Of a DNA stretch of 16,040 nt, positions 8,346 through 14,997 are shown one piece after another. Position numbers and translations under genes: made by a program. The stretch is from Dehalococcoidia bacterium UBA2979. Lineage in GTDB: Bacteria > Chloroflexota > Dehalococcoidia > UBA2979. How positions within the stretch are numbered: the first letter of the stretch is position 1; each line of letters opens with the position of its first letter. The stretch is from NCBI GenBank assembly GCA_002348225.1, contig DEAP01000069.1:1-16040 (forward strand), given 5' to 3'. Below the pieces are notes generated by a model. That model was not told the DNA's origin. It made no database searches and saw only the letters and a list, made by a program, of their open reading frames with translations.

Positions 8346-9277
8346 GCGGGCCTGCCAGTCCTCGAATAATTTTCCACAGTTTCTATATAGATATCTTCCA
8401 ATGTACGTGTTTTTACCTGTAAATTTGTCAGATTGACGGATTGCTGTTTCGCAAGAGTGGTGAGTTGATACAGGTCATTTGCTACATCTGTACTTTCCAT
8501 TGTGGAAAAGCCATCCGGTCCCAAAGTTAAAGAGAATTTAAAATCGGTCTGAAGCATTTCATTGAATTGCGGAGTGGCATTAAAAGAAATGCGGGATCCT
8601 TGAGATTTGCTTTGTAGATTTTGCTTGGGCCCAATAAGAGCAATTTCTCCAGAAACCATTATGCCAATCGATGAGGCTAGAAATTCGGCTTCCTCCATAT
8701 AGTGCGTGGTTAGCATGACAGTGCAACCTAGATTTGTTAGGTTGTGAATCATTTCCCAAGAGGCGCGCCTCGCCTGTGGGTCAAATCCGGTGGTTGGTTC
8801 GTCCAAAAAGAGAATATCGGGTTGACCAATCAGAGCTATGCCCACGTCCAGTCGTCTCTTCTGACCACCTGAAATTCTCTTCACAACAGCCGCTGATTGA
8901 TCCTGTAAGCCAACCAGCTCAAGCACTTCATCCGTGCTCCGAGAGTCCTGATAGTACGAACCAAACAAGTCAAGAGTTTCCCGAACAGTAAGGTAGGTGT
9001 TTGCACCAGTCTGCTGAAGTACGATACCCACTCGCTCCCGAAATTCTGGCATTCGGTGAGTAGGATTAAATCCCAGCACTGATACTTCGCCACTCGTGGC
9101 CTGTCGATACCCTTCAAGAATTTCTATGGTGGTTGTTTTTCCAGCACCGTTTGGTCCCAGCAGTGCGAATACTTCACCCGGCATCACGTCGAAACTTATA
9201 TCGCGGACAGCTGCAACATCCCCATAGGATTTTTTCAGTCCACGCACTGATATTGCCGGTCCAGAGATAATTTCCAT
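8342..9277 (-). CDS. ABC-2 exporter ATP-binding protein (DrrA-like)
   Basis: ATPase subunit partnering the downstream ABC-2 permease, 311 residues. Walker A GPNGAGKT 41-48, Q-loop around VLQQTG 87-91, signature ISGGQ 135-139 followed by KRR, Walker B ILFLDEPT with D159/E160, D-loop TTGFD, and switch H192 in LTTHYMEEAE. All catalytic residues are present. The ISGGQKRR and TTHYMEEA forms are typical of the DrrA/CcmA-like group of drug and lipid exporters. About 100 residues after the core form the regulatory C-terminal extension of this group. The ATG at 9277 has GGAG only one base upstream, so its initiation may be weak or helped by read-through from the preceding gene, whose stop is 9 bases away. 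Confidence 0.93.
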   Translation of the reverse strand: MEIISGPAISVRGLKKSYGDVAAVRDISFDVMPGEVFALLGPNGAGKTTTIEILEGYRQATSGEVSVLGFNPTHRMPEFRERVGIVLQQTGANTYLTVRETLDLFGSYYQDSRSTDEVLELVGLQDQSAAVVKRISGGQKRRLDVGIALIGQPDILFLDEPTTGFDPQARRASWEMIHNLTNLGCTVMLTTHYMEEAEFLASSIGIMVSGEIALIGPKQNLQSKSQGSRISFNATPQFNEMLQTDFKFSLTLGPDGFSTMESTDVANDLYQLTTLAKQQSVNLTNLQVKTRTLEDIYIETVENYSRTGRPA

Positions 9278-9286
9278 ACTCCGATT

Positions 9287-10186
9287 CTAGAACAGCAGAG
9301 ACGACAGTTTTCGTTGGTATTCTCTTGTTATTTCGTGTTCCTGTCCAAGTACATTGAAGATGTCCAGTGCGCCCAATCGGCCACCATCATCTCTGACTGA
9401 CCGATCTAATTTAATCGCAGCGAGGAAATGATCCAAGGAGATTTGCCATTCACCTTGCAGGGCTGTTCTGCAACCCAAAACATAGTGAGCCTCTGCCAGT
9501 TCTGCAGCATCAATTTCAGCGTTTCCAAGTAGAGCGTCACTACGTTTCACATCAGTGTCATCAGAACCTCCTCGGAGGAAGCGTATCCTCGCAAGCTGTC
9601 TGCTCGCACTTGGCTCCTTTGGATATTGTTTGAGGATTGATTCCGCTTCATCCAACTGACCTTCTTCGACTAGAATTGCTCCGATACCTGCATTCGCACG
9701 GGCGTGATTCGGGTCTCGTTCAAGTGCTTCTTCGAAAAAAGCTCGAGCTTCGACTAAGTTGCCTGTCCTCAATGCTTCAGCTCCCTTCAACATTGATTCG
9801 TCAGATGGGGAAGGCGCAAGTTTTGTGAAGAAATCACGAACCTGATTTTCAGAGAGAGCTCCTAGAAACTTATCCACAGCTTGTCCGTCCTTGAAAGCAA
9901 AGACAGCCGGTATCGAACTTATTTCAAAGGCAGAACTCACCTGCGGATTTTCATCAGTATTGATCTTTACAAGTCGCACCTTGCCATCGAACTCCTTAGT
10001 AATCTTTTCGAGAGTTGGTCCTAGTACTCTGCAGGGACCGCACCAAGGCGCCCAGAAATCTACAATTGTAGGAATCTGTTTTGATGCTTCGACCACCTCT
10101 ACCATGAAAGTCTGGTCGGTCGCATCAACAGCAATGTCACCTGTGGGTTGAGTCTGAGTGAGGTCAACGGTCATTCCTAAGTCCAT
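9287..10186 (-). CDS. Thioredoxin-TPR co-chaperone, CnoX/YbbN-like
   Basis: Thioredoxin domain (about 20-125) fused to tetratricopeptide repeats, 299 residues, the architecture of CnoX (YbbN), which protects proteins from oxidation and passes them to chaperones. The redox motif WCGPC is intact (C49, C52), with the cis-proline at P93 in SSIPAVF. E. coli CnoX lacks this cysteine pair, so this protein may be a redox-active form like that of Caulobacter. Two helical TPR units are visible at about 131-190 (EARAFFEEALERDPNHARAN and following), and a C-terminal repeat pair spans about 223-299. No signal peptide, so cytosolic. ATG 10186 and ATG 10174 (M5) are both possible starts; each has a purine-rich site lying too close. 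It begins 3 bases after the carboxyltransferase stop, so the two are surely co-transcribed. Confidence 0.88.
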   Translation of the reverse strand: MDLGMTVDLTQTQPTGDIAVDATDQTFMVEVVEASKQIPTIVDFWAPWCGPCRVLGPTLEKITKEFDGKVRLVKINTDENPQVSSAFEISSIPAVFAFKDGQAVDKFLGALSENQVRDFFTKLAPSPSDESMLKGAEALRTGNLVEARAFFEEALERDPNHARANAGIGAILVEEGQLDEAESILKQYPKEPSASRQLARIRFLRGGSDDTDVKRSDALLGNAEIDAAELAEAHYVLGCRTALQGEWQISLDHFLAAIKLDRSVRDDGGRLGALDIFNVLGQEHEITREYQRKLSSLLF

Positions 10187-10189
10187 TCC

Positions 10190-11752
10190 CTATGGCGAGT
10201 ACGGGTTCGGATTCGGGCCAAGTTGTGTAGCCAGCACCCGTTGCGCTTCTTCCACAAATTCTACCAGTAATGGTCTTGTATCACGGGGGTCAATAATGTC
10301 TTGTCCGGTGGCCTCTGCCGTCCGGAATGGTGATGCAATTGCCTGTAATCGAGCCTCTATTTCTGCTGTTTTTGCTGCAGGATCGTCAGATTCACGAATT
10401 TCCCGAGCGTACGCGGCTGAAGTGCCTCCCTGAATATGCATCGAGCCCCAACGTGCGCTAGGCCATGCCCATCGTCGGAACATTCCAGTGGGTCTGTGAT
10501 GACTCTGTCCCGCAACTCCGTACATTCTCCCCATCACCACCTGTGCCCAGGGCATGCGGCTATCACAGGTCACCATTACCAACCGAGCACCTGCACGTTC
10601 TATACCTCGTCTTTCACTGTCAATTCCTACCATAAATCCAGGCTCATCAGTAAGTGTGATGAGTGGTAGGTGGAACGTGTCACATAGCCTTATTAGTCTC
10701 ATAACTTTCTCGCCTGCATCCACATCAGTGGTGCCGCCGAATATCTTTGTATTGTTCGCCATGATCCCGATGGGGTACCCATTGATACGTGCTAAACCAG
10801 TTATGCGCGCTCGACCGTACTTAGGCGCTATCTCAAAGAAAGAGTCAGTGTCTACAACCGAGTCGATGATCTTGTGGCTATCGTAGGTCATTCGCTGATC
10901 TCGGGGTATTGCTGAAATCAGGCTTTCATCTCGTCTATTAGGGTCGTCGGTCGGCTCAGTTCGAGGGGCCATTTCGTGTACATTTGAGGGAAGATAGGAC
11001 AAGAACGTTTTGATTATCTGAAATGCTTCTTCTTCCGTTTCAGCTAAGTTGTCCACCACACCAGATATCCCAATATGGACTCGATGATCGCCGAGATCTT
11101 CCTTTGTAATGTCGTATCCTAGTGCGGCTTTTACCACCGGAGGCCCGCCGGGAAATACTTGGCTGATTCCTTTCACCATCACACTGAAATGCGACAACGG
11201 TGTTTCTACCGCCGGAAGCCCCGCTACAGAGCCGAGTGCTGCTGAGACCACAGGTACTAGTCTGAGGAGCTGGATATCGCGTTGAGTGTTGATGTTTCCG
11301 TCCGGTACATACGTTCGCCCGAGTTCCTCGAACCCACGCACTGACCCTCCCGCGGCATCTTGTAATCGGACATACGGCACCTGCCATTCTAGAGCTCGGT
11401 CTTTGGTGTCGAGTTCGCCGCCAAGGCCACCAGCAGAACCGCCACCAGACCCGCCGCGGACGGTGAAATCACCAGCATCAACCGCTACCTGCCTCCCATC
11501 AACTTCCGCAAATCCTTTGACTGCTCCTTTTGGAAGGAAACTCTCAAGTTCTAGACCATTTTCACTGTAGGTGGCTGTGCCAACTAGGGGTGAAATTTCG
11601 CGCCAGGTGCCAGGATCGACAAATTTTGCCACTCGTTCTCGGGCTGTGAGCTTTCCCCGACGCTTTTGTTCTGCTATGCCAGCTTCGCCACCCATTTGCT
11701 CAGCGAGATGTTTACGTTTTTTGATTTCTTCAACTTCGGCTTCCCAGGACAC
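10190..11752 (-). CDS. Acyl-CoA carboxylase carboxyltransferase (beta) subunit, divergent type
   Basis: Carboxyltransferase of the PccB/AccD/MmdA family, which moves CO2 from biotin to an acyl-CoA. 520 residues hold two crotonase-like halves. The N half has KLTARERVAKFVD, the glycine-rich VRGGSGGGSAGGLGG at 98-112, and AAGGSV at 133-138 where canonical members read SGGARIQ. The C half has a TYDSHK/IIDSVVD segment, DEPGF at 369-373 and WAWPSARWGS at 428-437 before GGTSAAYAREI. These depart from propionyl- or acetyl-CoA enzymes, so the substrate is open. The start is GTG, supported by TAAGGAG 6 bases upstream. No biotin carboxylase or biotin carrier gene lies in the window. It heads the minus-strand operon and faces the nuclease gene across a 138-base divergent gap. 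Confidence 0.88.
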   Translation of the reverse strand: MSWEAEVEEIKKRKHLAEQMGGEAGIAEQKRRGKLTARERVAKFVDPGTWREISPLVGTATYSENGLELESFLPKGAVKGFAEVDGRQVAVDAGDFTVRGGSGGGSAGGLGGELDTKDRALEWQVPYVRLQDAAGGSVRGFEELGRTYVPDGNINTQRDIQLLRLVPVVSAALGSVAGLPAVETPLSHFSVMVKGISQVFPGGPPVVKAALGYDITKEDLGDHRVHIGISGVVDNLAETEEEAFQIIKTFLSYLPSNVHEMAPRTEPTDDPNRRDESLISAIPRDQRMTYDSHKIIDSVVDTDSFFEIAPKYGRARITGLARINGYPIGIMANNTKIFGGTTDVDAGEKVMRLIRLCDTFHLPLITLTDEPGFMVGIDSERRGIERAGARLVMVTCDSRMPWAQVVMGRMYGVAGQSHHRPTGMFRRWAWPSARWGSMHIQGGTSAAYAREIRESDDPAAKTAEIEARLQAIASPFRTAEATGQDIIDPRDTRPLLVEFVEEAQRVLATQLGPNPNPYSP

Positions 11753-11890
11753 GACTTACTCCTTACATAGTTCTCGAAGGATAATTGCTAGTCGGCTCAG
11801 GGGCCATTCGGGTGAACATATCCCTTATCCTCTGATTACTGCGGGATGTACCGATTGGGAAATTTATCGTCGTTATCGTGAGGTTCTGTG
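11753..11890. promoter_or_regulatory. Divergent intergenic region, presumed promoters
   Basis: This is the only divergent gap in the window, 138 bases, so promoters for the minus-strand carboxyltransferase operon and the plus-strand nuclease operon should lie here. AT-rich patches that could serve as -10 elements are present (ATAATTG at 11781 on plus; GATAAATT and AATTATCC on minus), but I find no convincing -35 at the right distance and no clear operator. Near the nuclease, GAGG at 11880-11883 stands 7 bases before ATG 11891. One plus-strand frame stays open through this gap and ends TGATG on the nuclease start (see findings). Confidence 0.5.
11759..11765 (-). promoter_or_regulatory. Ribosome binding site of the carboxyltransferase
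   Basis: TAAGGAG on the minus strand, 6 bases before the GTG at 11752. It is one of the strongest such sites in the window and supports a GTG start. Confidence 0.75.
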
Positions 11891-12703
11891 ATGATTAGCT
11901 TGAAGAGAAATAACAAAGGAGAGTTCGTTGAGGCGAAAGGGCGGCGCAGCCGGAAAAATTCTATTTATCAACCTAACCAAACCGAGCAGTTTAAGCTGAG
12001 TCGAGGCAAGTTTGAAGATTTTTTATCGTGCCAGCGGTGTTTTTATCTGGATCGGGTTATGGGACTAGCTTCCCCTGGTATGCCGGGTTGGTCTCTGAAT
12101 TCACTAACTGACGAGTTACTGAAGAAAGAATTCGATATCTGTAGAGCAACGGGCACACCTCATAGGCTTTTCAAAGAGTCTGGTCTTATAGATATTGTTC
12201 CCTTTCAGCATGAAGATATTGATAAATGGCGTGATGCCCTCCGTGGAGGATTACAAGTGCCACTGGAGGGAAGTTCGATCCTGCTCACTGGTGGCGTTGA
12301 CGATATCTGGCAAGATCAAAAGAGTGGTCAACTAATTGTGGTGGACTATAAGTCACAAGCCAGTGCATATCCCGTACGGGCACAGTCGTATCTGAGCGGT
12401 ACCTATCATCAGGTCTATAAACGGCAACTAGATTTCTACGCATATCTGCTGCAAAATATGGGATACGACGTGGCTCCAGTTGCTTATTTCTATGTCTGTA
12501 ACGCGCAAAAGGACAGAGAAGGTTTTTTTGGTGTAATGGACTTCGACGAAACCTTAGTTCCATACTATTGGGACAGCTCTTGGATTCCAGCCAAGCTAGA
12601 GGAATTGCTCAAGGTATTGAATTCAGACGAACTTCCAAATGCAAATACATCGTGTGAGCAGTGTGCATATGCACGCGAGCGAGTCATTATGGAGACTGAA
12701 TGA
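11891..12703 (+). CDS. PD-(D/E)XK nuclease family protein, Cas4/RecB-like
   Basis: Predicted single-domain nuclease, 270 residues. The N-terminus is basic for about 30 residues. Then LSRGKFEDFLSCQRCFYLDR (36-55) matches the start of RecB/Cas4-type nucleases. The catalytic core reads GGVDDIW (D137/D138) and VVDYKS (D152-x-K154), followed by the QxxxY motif in KRQLDFY (Q179, Y183). Two cysteine pairs, C47/C50 and C255/C258, flank the core and could hold an iron-sulphur cluster or zinc; Cas4 and AddB use four cysteines, but with different spacing. From memory it resembles a widespread, uncharacterised group labelled PD-(D/E)XK nuclease. No cas genes or CRISPR array are near, so it is not named cas4. 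ATG 11891 is favoured over GTG 11888 by GAGG 7 bases upstream. Its end overlaps the next gene by ATGA. Confidence 0.85.
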   Translation: MISLKRNNKGEFVEAKGRRSRKNSIYQPNQTEQFKLSRGKFEDFLSCQRCFYLDRVMGLASPGMPGWSLNSLTDELLKKEFDICRATGTPHRLFKESGLIDIVPFQHEDIDKWRDALRGGLQVPLEGSSILLTGGVDDIWQDQKSGQLIVVDYKSQASAYPVRAQSYLSGTYHQVYKRQLDFYAYLLQNMGYDVAPVAYFYVCNAQKDREGFFGVMDFDETLVPYYWDSSWIPAKLEELLKVLNSDELPNANTSCEQCAYARERVIMETE

Positions 12704-12936
12704 CTGAGTTGCATGCCCATAGCGACTTGTGTCTTGCCGAATATGAGCAGTGGAAAAATCATCATAGGATCGTAGTGGATATGCGGGCCCGTTATTCCAG
12801 GCCAGAAATTATTGCGGCCCGTGAAGCTCGCGATAGATTGGAGATTCAGATGCAAGCTCGAGGCTGTTCAGGTGAAGCCATCCGGAAGATCGAAAAAGAG
12901 TCAGAAATAGAAAAGTACGGGTATCCTCTTTTATAG
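12700..12936 (+). CDS. Hypothetical 78-residue protein coupled to the nuclease
   Basis: Not recognised. The protein is short, soluble and highly charged, with alternating acidic and basic residues from about 28 to 72 that should form one or two long helices (RPEIIAAREARDRLEIQ and EAIRKIEKESEIEKYG). It has two cysteines (C11, C56) and no CxxC, membrane segment or signal peptide. Its ATG shares four bases (ATGA) with the nuclease stop, and GGAG at 12691-12694 stands 5 bases before it, so it is very likely a real, translationally coupled gene. The arrangement suggests it acts with the nuclease, for example as a partner or regulator, but that is inference from position alone. Its TAG ends 13 bases before the MFS start. 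Confidence 0.72.
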   Translation: MTELHAHSDLCLAEYEQWKNHHRIVVDMRARYSRPEIIAAREARDRLEIQMQARGCSGEAIRKIEKESEIEKYGYPLL

Positions 12937-12949
12937 TTAACATTATGTG

Positions 12950-14188
12950 ATGTTTTCCAAAGCATTGCCTTCTGCACCAGCATTTTCCTATACCAATTAT
13001 CGATGGTGGACCCTCACAAACGCTACCGGACCGCTCGAGCGAGGTATTCAGCAGGGGGTTCTTGGATTTTATGTTCTGGAGATAACGGGCTCGGCAAGCC
13101 TTATGGCTATATCAGTTGCAATTCAGGGGATATCGGCACTCTTTATGCTTCCGGCAGGTATATTAGCTGATCGATTCGATCGACGATTGTTGCTTGCAGC
13201 ATCGATGATATTAGCGGGAATAGCTACGCTTGTATTTTGTATTGGGATTATGGCTGGAATCGAAAGTTACAGCTGGACTATCATTTACGTCACCGTGACA
13301 GGAATCCTGACCTCTGCGCAGATGCCGGTTTCGAGAGCGATCCTCCCGATGACGTTACCTCGTGAACATTTGCTGAATGGAATCTCACTAGGGACGATCA
13401 CGGGGGCTCTACCTCGGGTGATTGGTCCAGGCGCCGCTGCGCTTTTCTACGATTTCCTCGGCCCCTGGGCCGCTTTTTCTATAGGTGCCTTGGTATTGTT
13501 TATTGGTGCGTTTGCGGTACTGCCCATGAAGCTGGCACCGATAGATATGATCGAGTCCTCAACGACCTCGAGCGGCGTCGGTAATTCGGCTATGTCAGAG
13601 GTGATTTCTTTCTTGAGAACACGCAGAGAGCTGATTACTGTCATAGGTCTGATGTGTGTTACGGGACTATTTATGATGGGACCTGTCAATTATGGGGCAC
13701 CGATTATTTTTACTGAGATACATCAGACTGATGCGACTCAGTTGGGCTTGGCTTGGGCGATGTTGTCCGCAGGGATGGTAGTTTCGTCACTGTTCATCAG
13801 TTCTATGCGAGAGCTCAATAATAAAGGTGGTTTTTTTGGGATGGCCCTCATGGGGGGTGGATTTTGTGTTGCTGCGCAAGTCCTTGCTCCCACTCCAGTC
13901 CTTACAATATTTTTCTTCTTCGTTTGGGGCTGTTTCGGTGGCTTTTTTATGAATATGAGCCAGGCACTTTTACAGATGCGAACGCCTGATCAATACATGG
14001 GGCGAGTGATGTCGTTAAGCACGTTGGCAATGCTTGGTCTGATGCCGATTGGGGTTGCTCAAGTAGCTTTACTAGACAATGCGGTTGGTCTGGGGACACA
14101 GCCAGCGGTCACCATCTCAGGCGTGCTGTGCTTTCTCCTTGCCTTGAGTGCGGTGCTCTTCCATAAGGAATTTCGGCAAGCTCGTTAA
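12950..14188 (+). CDS. MFS transporter (MFS_3 / EntS-like exporter)
   Basis: Major facilitator superfamily protein, 412 residues, in the size range of 12-helix carriers. Numbered from ATG 12950: an opening cytosolic segment with NYRWWTLTN, helix 1 with GFYVLEITGSASLM, and the loop 2-3 motif A GILADRFDRR at 70-79, diagnostic of the superfamily. Further hydrophobic helices run to about 400, with a polar central loop near 200-222 (MIESSTTSSGVGN). The NYR/T-N-A start and the GSASLMA segment are typical of the MFS_3 group, which exports drugs or siderophores; substrate unknown. Both GTG 12947 and ATG 12950 are possible starts, and no strong ribosome binding site is visible. Probably co-transcribed with the nuclease pair, 13 bases upstream, although a functional link is not obvious. 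Confidence 0.9.
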   Translation: MFSKALPSAPAFSYTNYRWWTLTNATGPLERGIQQGVLGFYVLEITGSASLMAISVAIQGISALFMLPAGILADRFDRRLLLAASMILAGIATLVFCIGIMAGIESYSWTIIYVTVTGILTSAQMPVSRAILPMTLPREHLLNGISLGTITGALPRVIGPGAAALFYDFLGPWAAFSIGALVLFIGAFAVLPMKLAPIDMIESSTTSSGVGNSAMSEVISFLRTRRELITVIGLMCVTGLFMMGPVNYGAPIIFTEIHQTDATQLGLAWAMLSAGMVVSSLFISSMRELNNKGGFFGMALMGGGFCVAAQVLAPTPVLTIFFFFVWGCFGGFFMNMSQALLQMRTPDQYMGRVMSLSTLAMLGLMPIGVAQVALLDNAVGLGTQPAVTISGVLCFLLALSAVLFHKEFRQAR

Positions 14189-14192
14189 TCGA

Positions 14193-14984
14193 TTACTGAT
14201 TAAATTGGGGATCTCGTTTTTGGCTAAATGCCTCAATTGCCTCCGAGTGATTTGGTAATCGGCGAGCGATCTGATCACGTAAACTTTCCCGTTCCATCAC
14301 AGCATCCAGGTCGGAATCCATAGGATTCTTGGCCAACAGTTCTTTTATCATCATCACGGCATCGGTAGGATTATTAGCAATCTCTTCTGCCCGCTCAAAT
14401 GCTTTCTCAAATAGCTCATCATTAGGCACAATATCCGATACCAGGCCCATCCTCAGAGCTTCATCAGCAGGAACCATTCGACCCGAAAGACACATGTCAG
14501 TCGCATGTCCGAGGCCTACGAGTTCTGAAAGAATTCTGGTGGAACCCAGTTCGGGCATTAGACCCATTTTGATAAACCGGATACTGAGCTTGGCATCTTC
14601 AGCAGCAATCCTGATATCACAAGGCAGGATCATCGTTAGGCCTATGCCAACTGCGTAGCCCTGAACAGCCGCAATCGTCGGTTTAGATTGCCGAAGAAGC
14701 CCGGGAGTGCTGTAGGCAGCGATCGGTTTGGAAATTGTGTTCTCTCCGCTGCTATCAGCCTCAGCTCGATCAGCAAAGTCGCCGATATCCGCTCCAGCAC
14801 AGAACGAACGACCTTCTGCGGCGATTACTATGGCACCAATCGAGGAGTCATCATTCCATTCATTGATCTGGCTATGGATTTCGCTATTCATTTTTGATGT
14901 CCAGGCATTGAGTTTTTCCGGACGATTCAATCGGATGATTCCCACCCGATTTTTTTTCTCGACGAGTATTTGTTCGGTTGTCAT
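14193..14984 (-). CDS. Enoyl-CoA hydratase/isomerase (crotonase) family protein
   Basis: Crotonase-fold enzyme acting on acyl-CoA substrates, 263 residues from ATG 14984. The family pattern is clear: GIIRLNRPEKLNAW (15-28), the CoA-binding and oxyanion segment FCAGADI (61-67), the second oxyanion segment GYAVGIG (109-115), and GLMPELGSTRIL (141-152). By my alignment from memory, the two glutamates of classical hydratases are not both kept: one position is F136 or so, the other D163, while E145 sits where the PaaG-type isomerases place an aspartate. So an isomerase or other reaction is as likely as hydration. A longer frame reaches 15023 but overlaps the dehydrogenase; AGAAGG at 14990-14995, 5 bases before ATG 14984, settles the start. 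It lies 13 bases after the dehydrogenase stop, so the two form an operon. Confidence 0.9.
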   Translation of the reverse strand: MTTEQILVEKKNRVGIIRLNRPEKLNAWTSKMNSEIHSQINEWNDDSSIGAIVIAAEGRSFCAGADIGDFADRAEADSSGENTISKPIAAYSTPGLLRQSKPTIAAVQGYAVGIGLTMILPCDIRIAAEDAKLSIRFIKMGLMPELGSTRILSELVGLGHATDMCLSGRMVPADEALRMGLVSDIVPNDELFEKAFERAEEIANNPTDAVMMIKELLAKNPMDSDLDAVMERESLRDQIARRLPNHSEAIEAFSQKRDPQFNQ

Positions 14985-14989
14985 TCTTG

Positions 14990-14995
14990 CCTTCT
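14990..14995 (-). promoter_or_regulatory. Ribosome binding site of the crotonase gene
   Basis: AGAAGG on the minus strand, 5 bases before ATG 14984. It rules out the longer reading that would begin at 15023 inside the dehydrogenase gene. Confidence 0.75.
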
Positions 14996-14997
14996 TT

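Noticed and set aside
11286..11570. Plus-strand open frames opposite the carboxyltransferase (also 9891-10151 and 10158-10433)
   Set aside because: Ser/Pro/Thr-rich products without motifs, antisense to a well-supported gene.
11753..11890. A specific sigma-70 promoter in the divergent gap
   Set aside because: AT-rich -10-like patches exist, but no -35 element at proper spacing could be supported by eye.
11891..12703. Naming the nuclease cas4 or part of a CRISPR system
   Set aside because: There are no repeats, spacers or other cas genes in the window, and the cysteines are arranged as two CxxC pairs rather than in the Cas4 layout.
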